Assembly: GCA_938042195.1 (NCBI GenBank)
Contig: CALIRQ010000015.1
Span: 1-61,290, forward strand
Length of the DNA stretch: 61,290 bases
DNA from: an uncultured archaeon
Lineage (GTDB): Archaea; Thermoproteota; Bathyarchaeia; 40CM-2-53-6; CALIRQ01
Direction: 5' to 3'
Under the pieces are notes generated by a model that saw nothing but the letters and a program-made list of their open reading frames with translations, had not been told where the DNA came from and made no database searches. The translations under genes and the position numbers were made by a program. Positions 44,444 through 52,158 of the stretch are shown here, one piece after another; position 1 is the stretch's first letter, and each line of letters opens with the position of its first letter.

Positions 44444-45391
44444 ATGAAATCCTTATTCGGCAGGGATATGTTGACGCTCATCGATTATTCAAGGGAGGAG
44501 ATCGAGGCGATCCTCGAGGTTTCGAGGCGGATGAAGCGGAACCCCCCGCGGAAGGCCCTCGAGGGGAAGAGCCTAGCCCTACTATTCCAAAAGCCATCTA
44601 CGAGGACGAGGGTCTCCCTTGAAGTCGCGGCCAATCAACTCGGTTGCCATTCGATATACCTCGGTTGGGGCGACCTCCAACTCGGGAGAGGGGAGCCCAT
44701 ATCGGATACCGCTAGGGCCCTCTCCAGGTATGTGGATTGCATAGCGGCAAGGGTCCACGAGCATTCGATATTGGAGGAGCTCGCTGAGTTCAGCTCCATA
44801 CCGGTCGTGAACGCCCTATCGGCGCTATGCCATCCGATGCAATCCCTCGCGGATCTCCTGACGATATTTGAGAAGAAGGGCAGGTTCTCAGGCGTGAAAT
44901 TGGCTTACGTGGGGGATGGCAATAACGTATGCAATTCCCTGCTCGTAGCCTGCGCCAAGGTGGGGATCGAGATCGGCGTGGCCTGCCCACCCGGCTACGA
45001 GCCGGATCCAAGGTTCATAGAGGCGGCGGAGGAGGCCTCCGAGGAAAGCGGGGCTTCGGTCCTAATATCCCACGAGCCCGAGGAGGTCGTGAGGGGTGCG
45101 CACTTCGTTTATACGGACGTAATAGTGAGCATGGGCTACGATGCCGAGCGCGAAGAGAGGCTGAGGGCCTTCCTCCCGAAGTACAGGGTGACGAGGGAAT
45201 TGTTCGAGATGGCATCGAAGGATGCGTATTTCATGCACGATCTCCCATGCCATAGGGGGGAGGAGGTCGCCCCCGAGGTCGTGGATGGGGAGCGATCGAT
45301 AATCTGGGATCAAGCGGAGAATAGGCTTCATACGGCGAAGGCCATCCTATATCTTCTGTTGAGGCCCCCCGCCAAGCGAAGATCGCGATGA
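44444..45391 (+). CDS. argF: Ornithine carbamoyltransferase
   Basis: A 315-residue transcarbamylase: carbamoyl phosphate site FQKPSTRTRVSLEVAANQLG, HSILEELAEFSSIPVVNALS, HPMQSLADLLTIFEK, YVGDGNNVCNSLL, SMGYDAE (ornithine loop) and HDLPCHRGEEV. It makes citrulline. Its presence supports use of the LysW pathway for ornithine too, since no argB/C/D set is visible here. It lies between ftsY and dtdA. Confidence 0.96.
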   Translation: MKSLFGRDMLTLIDYSREEIEAILEVSRRMKRNPPRKALEGKSLALLFQKPSTRTRVSLEVAANQLGCHSIYLGWGDLQLGRGEPISDTARALSRYVDCIAARVHEHSILEELAEFSSIPVVNALSALCHPMQSLADLLTIFEKKGRFSGVKLAYVGDGNNVCNSLLVACAKVGIEIGVACPPGYEPDPRFIEAAEEASEESGASVLISHEPEEVVRGAHFVYTDVIVSMGYDAEREERLRAFLPKYRVTRELFEMASKDAYFMHDLPCHRGEEVAPEVVDGERSIIWDQAENRLHTAKAILYLLLRPPAKRRSR

Positions 45392-46185
45392 TAGCCATAA
45401 TCGCCTCGAGATCCGACCCAGCCGCCATGAACATAGCTAGGGCCCTCATAGGGGGATATGGATTCCGGGAGGCGAATGGGAGCGGGGCTCGCTACGATAG
45501 GGGGGATATCTCGCTCTTCCTAATCGACGGCGAAGCGACAGAATGCGAAGGGATCGATGAGAGGCTTGGCGCGGACGCGATGATATTCGCATCTAGGCAT
45601 CGGAGCGCTACCCGATTGCCCTGCCTCACGATCCACGCCACGGGGGATCCGAGGGGCTGCGGGGCCGGTGCCAAGGGCTTGGCGATGGCGGATCCCATAC
45701 GGATGAAGATCGCCCTCAGGGCCTTGAGCGAGGCCAAGTCAGAGCTGGGGTTGGAGGGGTTCCTCGTCTCCTTGGAGGCCACCCATCACGGCCCGGCGGG
45801 CTTGGACGCGCCCTCCTTTTTCGCGGAGATAGGGAGCTCCGAAGAGGATTGGTTGAATCCCGAGGCGGCCGAGGCCGTTTCGAGGGCCATATTCTCGGCC
45901 GCCTCCCTAGGGGGATCGGGGATCCCCTCTGTGGGCTTTGGAGGGGGCCATTATTCCATGAAGCATACGCGCGCGGAGCTCGATAGCGAATACGCGATAG
46001 GCCACATATTCCCCAAGTATTTCTTCGAGGGGGACTTCTCCAAGGCGGCGATCGAGCTCGCCTTCAAAAGGACCGCTGGGAATTGTTCCACGGCCCTTCT
46101 GGATTGGAAGGGGATGAAGGGTCAACATAGGAAGGCCCTCTTGGAAGTCTTGGATGAGATGGGCATCGAGGCGGTAAGGATCTGA
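45388..46185 (+). CDS. dtdA: D-aminoacyl-tRNA deacylase
   Basis: A 265-residue archaeal DtdA (GEK1 family): IASRSDPAAMNIARAL, DAMIFASRHRSATRLPCLTI, LEATHHGPAGLDAPSFFAEI, and FGGGHYSMKHTRAEL. It hydrolyses D-amino acids from mischarged tRNAs. ATG overlaps the argF TGA. Confidence 0.94.
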   Translation: MIAIIASRSDPAAMNIARALIGGYGFREANGSGARYDRGDISLFLIDGEATECEGIDERLGADAMIFASRHRSATRLPCLTIHATGDPRGCGAGAKGLAMADPIRMKIALRALSEAKSELGLEGFLVSLEATHHGPAGLDAPSFFAEIGSSEEDWLNPEAAEAVSRAIFSAASLGGSGIPSVGFGGGHYSMKHTRAELDSEYAIGHIFPKYFFEGDFSKAAIELAFKRTAGNCSTALLDWKGMKGQHRKALLEVLDEMGIEAVRI

Positions 46186-46209
46186 AGGAGGGAAACGAAA
46201 CCTTCATAA

Positions 46210-46437
46210 ATGCCGGCGATCCGGCCCCTCTTGGAGGAAAGGACGTTCGGGGGGTTAAGGCTGGGCCTTTCGGATTTCATCGAATCCACTAGGAGGCTCG
46301 CGAAGGTCCTCACGAAGCCCTCGAGGAAGGAGACGATGCTAGTGCTCAAGATAACCCTGCTCGGGGTCACAATATTGGGGGGCGTGGCCTTCGCAATAAC
46401 CCTGCTTTTCTACTTCATAGGGCTCTCCCCCCGATAG
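46210..46437 (+). CDS. secE: SecE/Sss1 translocon subunit
   Basis: A 75-residue protein with an amphipathic N-terminal part (FIESTRRLAKVLTKPSRKE) and one C-terminal TM helix (ITLLGVTILGGVAFAITLLF YF without the space), the shape of archaeal SecE. Position before Spt5 is conserved. The exact N-terminus is uncertain. Confidence 0.88.
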   Translation: MPAIRPLLEERTFGGLRLGLSDFIESTRRLAKVLTKPSRKETMLVLKITLLGVTILGGVAFAITLLFYFIGLSPR

Positions 46438-46448
46438 CCGAAGGTGCG

Positions 46449-46928
46449 TTGGATTTGGCGGAAGAGGAAAAGGCCTCGGTATACGCGGTCCGAACTACGA
46501 CCGGCCAAGAGAAGACGGTGGCCGATATGATAGCCTCTAGGGCCGCATCGAGGAAGATACCGATCGCGAGCGTATTCGTTTCGGAGGCGATCAAGGGCTA
46601 TATATTCGTGGAGGCGCCTCGCCCGCAGTTCGTGGACGAGGCCATATCGGGCATGAGGCACGTCAGGGCGCGCACGAGGGGGGCCATCCCCCTCTCCAGC
46701 TTGCGAAAGTTCATAGAGACGAAGCCCGTGATAGAGGGCCTCAAGGTGGGAGATATGGTCGAGGTCGTTGGGGGTCCGTTCAGGGGGATGAGGGCGAAGA
46801 TAACGAGCATCGATAGGGTCAAAGAGGAGGCCACCATCGAATTGCTGGAGGAGGGCTTCGCCACGCTGCCCATAACGGTCCATGCAGATTATCTGAAGCC
46901 CGTCGAGGAGAGGGAGAGATCGGGTTGA
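46449..46928 (+). CDS. spt5: Transcription elongation factor Spt5/NusG
   Basis: A 159-residue protein with NGN domain (VYAVRTTTGQEKTVADMIA, FVSEAIKGYIFVEA) and KOW motif (GDMVEVVGGPFRGMRAKITS). Works with Spt4 (absent here) as RNA polymerase clamp factor. The start is TTG 46449. Its TGA overlaps the L11 ATG. Confidence 0.94.
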   Translation: MDLAEEEKASVYAVRTTTGQEKTVADMIASRAASRKIPIASVFVSEAIKGYIFVEAPRPQFVDEAISGMRHVRARTRGAIPLSSLRKFIETKPVIEGLKVGDMVEVVGGPFRGMRAKITSIDRVKEEATIELLEEGFATLPITVHADYLKPVEERERSG

Positions 46929-47401
46929 TGGGGAAGAAGAAGGAGATAGAGGTCCTCGTGAGCGGGGGGCAAGCGACCGCCGGCCCGCCCTTGGGGCCGG
47001 CCCTGGGCCCGCTCGGCGTCAACGTGCTCCAAGTCGTCAATAGGATAAACGAGCTCACGAAACCCTACTCGGGCATGAAGGTATCCGTGAAGGTAATAGT
47101 GGATTTGGAGACGAAGGGGTTTGAGGTAGTAGTCGGGACTCCTAGCACCGCGGCGCTGATAGTCAAGGAATTGGGCATCGAGAAGGGATCGGGCAACCCA
47201 AAGGCCGAGAAGGTCGGCGACATAGGCCTTGAGAGCGTTAGGAGGATCGCTGAGATCAAGATGGCGGACGGCTATGCCAAGGATCTGAAGGGCGCCATGA
47301 AGGAGGTCCTCGGCACATGCCTCAGCATGGGGGTCACGGTGGGCGGCAAGGATCCGAGGGAAGTTCAAAGGGAATTGGAGAGGGGCGGGGTGCCCGCTTA
47401 A
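46928..47401 (+). CDS. rpl11: Ribosomal protein L11
   Basis: A 157-residue L11: KKKEIEVLVSGGQATAGPPL, GPALGPLGVNVLQVVNRIN and the C-terminal rRNA-binding part with LKGAMKEVLGTCLSMGVTV. In most archaea L1, L10 and L12 follow; here the next genes are on the other strand and unrelated, so the cluster is broken. ATG 46928 chosen over TTG 46925. Confidence 0.95.
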   Translation: MGKKKEIEVLVSGGQATAGPPLGPALGPLGVNVLQVVNRINELTKPYSGMKVSVKVIVDLETKGFEVVVGTPSTAALIVKELGIEKGSGNPKAEKVGDIGLESVRRIAEIKMADGYAKDLKGAMKEVLGTCLSMGVTVGGKDPREVQRELERGGVPA

Positions 47402-47445
47402 TCCATCCCGCTCGGCAAATCCTTTTCAGATATCCTCGCCGGGCC

Positions 47446-47724
47446 TCAGACCAAGATCCTTCTGCAGCATATATGCCTCTTGGACCTTTTGACGAATTTG
47501 GGGCATCCGCCGCATTCCGCCAATAGGACCGGTTGGCGATCCTCGGGGCAAACGGCCAGCTCGAGCTCCAGGATCCTGTACCTAGGCGATGAAGGGGGAA
47601 CCCCGTTAAGCCTAATGAACTCGTTCAGGGTCAGCTCCGGCGAAAGGGGATCCTCGAGATCGATCACTAAGTTCACGGACCTTATCGGCCCATATACGTA
47701 CTTCTCGACGGCGCTAGCCGACAT
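47446..47724 (-). CDS. Unknown Cys-containing protein, last gene of crenactin operon
   Basis: A 92-residue protein with a beta-rich N-terminus (VYGPIRSVNLVIDLEDPLSP) and a C-terminal Cys cluster (AECGGCPKFVKR, then HICC), possibly a metal site with C58 upstream (LAVCPEDRQP). No family recognised. Its ATG overlaps the preceding gene by 11 bases, so it is translated with the crenactin operon and may be a cytoskeletal accessory (inference). Confidence 0.65.
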   Translation of the reverse strand: MSASAVEKYVYGPIRSVNLVIDLEDPLSPELTLNEFIRLNGVPPSSPRYRILELELAVCPEDRQPVLLAECGGCPKFVKRSKRHICCRRILV

Positions 47725-48373
47725 ATCTATCGGGGCCCTCCCTACCCCTCTTGGCTAGGATCTCCAGCCATGGGTTGTCCTTGAAGTATGAGGGGAGTTC
47801 CCCGCCTTGGAGGGGTGAGGGGGATGCCGGCGGCGCGGGCCTGCTCGGCAAGGGCTCCATGGAAACGTCTTGGGCAGGCTGGATCGCGATCGGCGCCCTC
47901 CTCAGGGACCTCAGCTCCCGATCCAAGGATTTCACCAAGGCCTCGAGCTCCAATATCTTCGCCCTTAAGCCCCTCAGTTCCTCCTCATCCACCCCGGGGC
48001 GCGCCGCTTGGGCCTTGGCCGGCTCCGACTCCTTGGCCCTTATTACCTCATCGAGGCGCCTCTCATCGAACGTTATGAGGCCCAAGCCCCTCTCCTCGAA
48101 TATCTCTCCATCTATCATTGAGGCGTAGAGCTTCGGGAGGGCCAAGTATACCATATGGGCCGACCTCTTGAGCTCCAGCGCTCCCATGGCGGCCGAGAGG
48201 ATCGAGGTCCTGTTTCCCACGGGGCTAAAGGGCATTACGACCACTTGGACCAATCGCTCCCCATCGCGGAAGGAGAGGATCGGAAACCCCAGATCGCCCG
48301 ACCCCCCATCCGAGGGGGTGAAGCCCCTCGCCGCGAAGTATTGCCTAATCCTCTCCTCCGGGGGTGAGCTCAT
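47714..48373 (-). CDS. Arcadin-2-like crenactin partner (candidate)
   Basis: A 219-residue protein in three parts: an N-terminal globular alpha/beta domain (1-120), a coiled coil (EEELRGLRAKILELEALVKS, about 127-160), and a Pro-rich linker ending in a short amphipathic helix (SYFKDNPWLEILAKRG). Arcadin-2 of Thermoproteales is coiled-coil-rich and docks its C-terminal helix in the crenactin groove; this layout and the position directly after crenactin make a similar role plausible. Overlaps crenactin stop by four bases. Homology itself is unproven. Confidence 0.7.
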   Translation of the reverse strand: MSSPPEERIRQYFAARGFTPSDGGSGDLGFPILSFRDGERLVQVVVMPFSPVGNRTSILSAAMGALELKRSAHMVYLALPKLYASMIDGEIFEERGLGLITFDERRLDEVIRAKESEPAKAQAARPGVDEEELRGLRAKILELEALVKSLDRELRSLRRAPIAIQPAQDVSMEPLPSRPAPPASPSPLQGGELPSYFKDNPWLEILAKRGREGPDRYVG

Positions 48374-49632
48374 GGCTTCATCCAGCCCTCCATCCTATCC
48401 CAATCCCATTCGTAATCCTCCGGGACCACATAGCCGTAGATTATGCAACCCCGCCAGACCGAGTACTGGGGGCTATCCGCGACGGTCACCTTGACGTTCG
48501 TTATCCCCCTCCTCTTCAAGAGCGCCTTAATCTTGGCCTTGGAATCGATCGCCAGCCCCTCGAGCTCCTTCGGGGCCTGCCAGCTGAAGTTCCCCCCGGA
48601 GAGCAATATCTGCCTATATAGGTGGGGTTGGAGCTCGACCGGACAGCGCTCCACGGATCTCGCGATGCCCTCCCCGAAGTCGAGCATGCCCAAGAAGGTC
48701 GTGTCGCCGATCTTCACATCCCTCGGCCTCGGCATTCCCCTCCTGAAGTAGCTCTGGAATATCTCGTGGTTCGGGTCGAATACGAACTCCCCTATGAGAA
48801 ACCGCCTCCACGGCTCTTCCTCGAGCTCCACCGTTATCCTCGTCCCCGGGACCTTGAACTTGGTCCTGAGCTTCCTCGGGTTCCTCTTCCCCTCCTCTAT
48901 GGCCTTATCCAGATCGGCGGGCACGAGGCCAATGCCCTCCTTCACCCTCCTCACCAGCGATTCCTCCCTCGCCAAATCCCCATAGCCCGCGTCCTTCATT
49001 ATCTCGGCCGTCAGCGCATTCGCGTCGCCGCCTCCCCTGTTTATGGTGACGACGGCGTTCCGGATGGGGTATCTGGATATGGGGCAGATCTGCGTGTTCC
49101 CATGCCCCGACTCTATCACAACGCAGGTCGTTATCTTATGGGCTATCGCGACCGCGAACGGTTGCGCGATCACCGTCGATGCCGCCACTAGGCCCTCCTG
49201 GCCAAGCTCCCCGTAGATCTTGAACAACCTCTCATACATGTACTTCGGGGCTATGGAGGAGAGGGAGGCTACGACATAGAAGCCCCTGAACTCCGGCTCG
49301 GGGGGCTTGAATGAGGATAGACCGTACCTGCTTATCTCCCTCACTACCGCCCATGCCTTTTCATCGTCCTTTGCTATAACTCCGTTCTTCATTGGATATA
49401 TCAGCCTGAGCGCCAAATCTTCACTGGATTGGAGATAGAGCGGGACCTCCTCGCCGACGACGACCTCCCTTGCCCGATCGAAGGCCCTATACATTATGGA
49501 TCCGGAATCCGGGAAGTACCCCCTGTTCTCTATTATCTGAGGCACCTCGCCGCATGATATCGGGCCGAACTTGAAATCGCTCGTCCCGTAATCCATCCCG
49601 AAGGCGTATGCCCTCTTATATTCCTCGGCCAT
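48370..49632 (-). CDS. Crenactin (archaeal actin homologue)
   Basis: A 420-residue actin-superfamily ATPase. Phosphate-1 loop FGMDYGTSDFKFG, VVGEEVPLYLQSSEDLALRL with YPMKNGVIAKDDEKAWAVV (subdomain 2/1 boundary), phosphate-2 VIESGHGNTQICPI, GGGDANALTAEIMKDAG, adenosine loop LLSGGNFSW, and a C-terminal SVWRGCIIYG (actin: AWRGG). Crenactins form double-helical filaments and occur in Thermoproteales, Korarchaeota and Caldiarchaeum. Overlapping genes on both sides mark a tight operon. Confidence 0.92.
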   Translation of the reverse strand: MAEEYKRAYAFGMDYGTSDFKFGPISCGEVPQIIENRGYFPDSGSIMYRAFDRAREVVVGEEVPLYLQSSEDLALRLIYPMKNGVIAKDDEKAWAVVREISRYGLSSFKPPEPEFRGFYVVASLSSIAPKYMYERLFKIYGELGQEGLVAASTVIAQPFAVAIAHKITTCVVIESGHGNTQICPISRYPIRNAVVTINRGGGDANALTAEIMKDAGYGDLAREESLVRRVKEGIGLVPADLDKAIEEGKRNPRKLRTKFKVPGTRITVELEEEPWRRFLIGEFVFDPNHEIFQSYFRRGMPRPRDVKIGDTTFLGMLDFGEGIARSVERCPVELQPHLYRQILLSGGNFSWQAPKELEGLAIDSKAKIKALLKRRGITNVKVTVADSPQYSVWRGCIIYGYVVPEDYEWDWDRMEGWMKP

Positions 49633-50170
49633 TCGGCATCCCCTCCTTCAGGATCGATGCCAAGACCTCGCTCGGCCTGCCCTTGCCGCGCTTGAAGATC
49701 CCCCGCAGGCTCAATATCCCGTGTTTGGGATGGGCCGTCAATGAGGCCCTCTGCCCCTTGAGGGTCAGCTTCGAGCTGAAGGATCCCTCGCGGTCCGAGC
49801 TGAACTCCTCCCCGACCCTCGATGCCCATTCCCTGAGCTTGGAGAAATCGAGCCCCTCTGGCCTGAGCGTCAGCGAGAGGCCGCACTCCTTCACATCGCG
49901 GCAGGCCCCCTCGAAGAGGGCATCGACGAACCAAGGCCTCGCCCCCTCCAGCTCCACCGCCACGTGAAGATCCCCGCGTACCTGAGGCGGGGACGGCATC
50001 GGGGAGAGGGCGCCGCCCGAGAAGACGTATCGCATGCCCTCCCTTTTCTTGAGCTTGCTGGCGCTCCCCATGTAATCCACGAGCTTGGCCCAGGGCTCCT
50101 CCTCCGAACCCTCCTCGACCCTCATATCATACCACATCCGCCCGGAGAGCTTAATGGCTTTGGGCCTCAA
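49616..50170 (-). CDS. Unknown protein encoded directly before crenactin
   Basis: A 184-residue protein, mostly predicted alpha/beta with no recognised motif. Segments such as GDLHVAVELEGARPWFVDAL and SSKLTLKGQRASLTAHPKHG suggest a compact beta-rich domain. TTG 50170 lies inside the end of the small gene before it, and its stop lies 17 bases inside the crenactin gene. Likely part of the crenactin machinery by position only; it could be an arcadin-1/3 counterpart, but I cannot show homology. Confidence 0.65.
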   Translation of the reverse strand: MRPKAIKLSGRMWYDMRVEEGSEEEPWAKLVDYMGSASKLKKREGMRYVFSGGALSPMPSPPQVRGDLHVAVELEGARPWFVDALFEGACRDVKECGLSLTLRPEGLDFSKLREWASRVGEEFSSDREGSFSSKLTLKGQRASLTAHPKHGILSLRGIFKRGKGRPSEVLASILKEGMPNGRGI

Positions 50171-50351
50171 GGCCGGGCCTCCTCTCCACTATGAGCTTAT
50201 CATCCGCTATCCTGACGGTGACCTCTTCGTTCGGCTTGAAGGGGAAAGAGGAATCCTTCATGAGGTCCGCGGCTATGTACAGGACCCCGGTCTTGCTGCC
50301 CTTGCTGGAGTACTTTATCCTCCCCCTTCCCTCCAACACCAAGCGATTCAC
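50151..50351 (-). CDS. Small beta-rich protein, first gene of crenactin operon
   Basis: A 66-residue protein: RLVLEGRGRIKYSSKGSKTG, VLYIAADLMKDSSFPF, and EEVTVRIADDKLIVERRP. The strand pattern and ending look AbrB-like, but this is uncertain. GTG 50351 is chosen because a TATA element (CTTATATT on minus, 50388-50396) would start transcription near 50365; the in-frame TTG at 50390 lies inside that box. Confidence 0.55.
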   Translation of the reverse strand: MNRLVLEGRGRIKYSSKGSKTGVLYIAADLMKDSSFPFKPNEEVTVRIADDKLIVERRPGLEAQSH

Positions 50352-50463
50352 CGCGCGAAATCTTGGATGGAGCATCGCGCGAAGCGCCAATATAAGCGAT
50401 GAGGGGGGAAGCCGAAATCGGGTGCTCGGTAAAAGTATTCATGCGAAAGCCGGGACGAAGGGC

Positions 50464-50778
50464 TCATAGTAAGCCCGCCTCTTTGAAGAGGGCCAAGAGG
50501 CCCTTCGTCAAAGGGCCCTCGAGGAGCGAGTAAAGCGATATCCTCCCATAGGCCCTCTTCCTCACCAAGCCCCGCTCCACGAGCATCGGCAAATGCTTCG
50601 TCACCGAAGCCCTCCCGAGCCCGCTGAACTTGGCGATCTTGTAAACGCTGAGCTCCTCCCGATGCCTCGCCAATGCCAATAATATCCTCAGCCTGCAGGG
50701 GTTCCCTAGGAGATCCGATATCGCCTTCTCGTACTCCCTCCCGCGCCTCGTCGGACCCACCCATCCCTCGGATCGCAA
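50464..50778 (-). CDS. ArsR-family winged-helix regulator
   Basis: A 104-residue protein: LLGNPCRLRILLALARHREE, VYKIAKFSGLGRASVTKHL (recognition helix), MLVERGLVRKRAYGRISLYS (wing). No metal-binding Cys pair typical of ArsR/SmtB sensors is seen. TTG 50778 would be leaderless relative to an AATAAAACC element at about 50803-50813. Confidence 0.85.
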   Translation of the reverse strand: MRSEGWVGPTRRGREYEKAISDLLGNPCRLRILLALARHREELSVYKIAKFSGLGRASVTKHLPMLVERGLVRKRAYGRISLYSLLEGPLTKGLLALFKEAGLL

Positions 50779-50910
50779 GCCGACCCTCGCCTCGCTTGGG
50801 CGGGTTTTATTGCTTTCCGCGGAACCGGGATATGGGCCGGCCTTTTCGAGCCGAGCGGCTTTCGACTCCTAATATCCGCGGCGGCCCTTTTTGGTAATCC
50901 ATTTAGTAAA

Positions 50911-50918
50911 CTTTATAG
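50911..50918 (+). promoter_or_regulatory. TATA box of vapBC
   Basis: CTTTATAG, with AGTAAA before it as possible BRE. It predicts transcription start about 50940, so the vapB message would be leaderless at ATG 50940. Confidence 0.6.
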
Positions 50919-50939
50919 AAAACTTACTGGCCCCTCCAA

Positions 50940-51185
50940 ATGGAGACGATGTCGAAAACCGTGAGCTTCAAAGTGCCCGCATCCGTCAAGGGCGAAATGG
51001 AGAAGCTCGAAGGCGAGATAGATTGGCCCGAGGAGTTGAGGAGGTTCGTGATCGAGAGGATCGAGCGCGTAAGGAGGGAGAAGGCCCTCGATGAGGTGCT
51101 CAAGGACTTGAGAAGGCTCGGCCCTGCCAAGGTGCCGCCGGGCTTCTCAAGGAAGTCGGTGAGGGAAGATCGCGATAGTTATTGA
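50940..51185 (+). CDS. vapB: VapB-type antitoxin
   Basis: An 81-residue protein of archaeal VapB type: KTVSFKVPASVKGEMEKLEG (ribbon-helix-helix-like start), DWPEELRRFVIERIERVRRE and a flexible C-terminus for toxin binding. It overlaps the VapC frame by about 11 bases. ATG 50940 or 50949. Confidence 0.85.
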   Translation: METMSKTVSFKVPASVKGEMEKLEGEIDWPEELRRFVIERIERVRREKALDEVLKDLRRLGPAKVPPGFSRKSVREDRDSY

Positions 51186-51567
51186 TGCGTCGGCCCTAGC
51201 GAGCTTATTGATGATGGAGCGCGGCCACGAGGAGATCGCCGGCTATTTGAAGGATTCCATAAGCGTGGATCACATCGCTAAGGAAGTTGGGAACACCATC
51301 TGGAAGGCCTATGCGAAGGGCCTCATAACTAGGGATGACGCCCTTGGGAGGTTTTCGAACAAGCTCACTAGGCTGGTGATAAGGCTATTCGGCGAAATGG
51401 ACCTGATCGAGGATGCGATCGGGATCGCGATCGATGAGGGCATCACCCTTTACGATTCATTATATGTGGCCTTGGCCTCGAGGGAGGGGGCCGCATTGCT
51501 CACGCTGGATAGCGCTCAAGCCCGAGCGGCGGAGAAGCGCGGGGTGAAGGCCATCCAAATACGTTAA
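51175..51567 (+). CDS. vapC: VapC PIN-domain toxin with noncanonical start
   Basis: A PIN-domain RNase of about 130 residues. Acidic residues: D in VIDASALASLL, E in DHIAKEVGNTIWKAY, D in TLYDSLYVALA, and D in LLTLDSAQA. The essential first Asp lies before any ATG, GTG or TTG: after TGA 51160-51162 the frame has only ATC, ATA and ATT. GAGGG at 51161-51165 is 9 bases before ATA 51175. The first standard start (51208) would lose the Asp. Either a rare start codon, coupling from vapB or a disabled toxin. Confidence 0.8.
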   Translation: MVIDASALASLLMMERGHEEIAGYLKDSISVDHIAKEVGNTIWKAYAKGLITRDDALGRFSNKLTRLVIRLFGEMDLIEDAIGIAIDEGITLYDSLYVALASREGAALLTLDSAQARAAEKRGVKAIQIR

Positions 51568-51925
51568 CCCATCGCGCGAAATCGATTGGGGCCCTTCGAA
51601 TTTCGATAGAGGCATTGGATCCTACCTAATAGGGTCCCTCGCAAACCCTCGTTAAATTCCATCATGGCGCTCGCTTATTTGGATCGAAGCGGACCATCGC
51701 CAATCCCTCTATGGGATCGCGGCTAGCGCGATCGCTCCGATGAGCCCCGTCAAGACCATATATGGGTCAAGATCGCAAGCCCCTCGGCGGGAATAATGGG
51801 CCCGCTATTCCTCGGCTCCGGTTGGGGCGCATCGCCGAAACGTTCCTTCGCAGGCGGATCCTACTCCCTTCGTCCCACCGAAGCCGCGCTTCGGAGCTAA
51901 ATGGCTTGGATTTTTGATTATTTGA
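51568..51925. other. Intergenic region between vapC and tRNA-Thr(TGT)
   Basis: About 358 bases with no supported gene. It contains the imperfect dyad GGATCCTACC/GGTCC (near 51620-51637), a GATCGCGGCTAGCGCGATC palindrome (51716-51734) and a GAAGC-rich stem near 51878-51897. The frames here have no ribosome-binding sites. Confidence 0.45.
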
Positions 51926-52011
51926 AGCCCCGGGCGGGACTCGAACCCGCGACCCGCGGCTTGCCCGCTAGGATACAAGGCCGCTGCTCCGCCGGGCTGA
52001 GCCACCGGGGC
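51926..52011 (-). tRNA. tRNA-Thr(TGT) with anticodon-loop intron
   Basis: Minus strand. Acceptor GCCCCGG/CCGGGGC, D arm GCTC-AGCCCGGCG-GAGC, anticodon arm GCGGC-CTTGTA-A-GCCGC (anticodon TGT), T arm GCGGG-TTCGAGT-CCCGC, discriminator T. A 12-base intron (51962-51973) at 37/38. CCA is not encoded (TTCA follows), unlike the other three tRNAs here. A TTTTAAAAT promoter element lies upstream near 52051-52062. Confidence 0.93.
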
Positions 52012-52158
52012 ATTGGGAATCCTTTTTCCCAGCGCTAGCTTATCGACCCTGGATTTTAAAATATGTCAGCTTAATTGGAACGCCCTTCGAAGCCATCGGC
52101 CAAATCAATTTAATAGCCTCGGAGGCCCCTTGGGCATGGCCCAAGGAGGTGCTAGGGC

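Noticed and set aside
51805-52005. 66-codon minus-strand frame
   Set aside because: It overlaps tRNA-Thr(TGT) and has no start signal.
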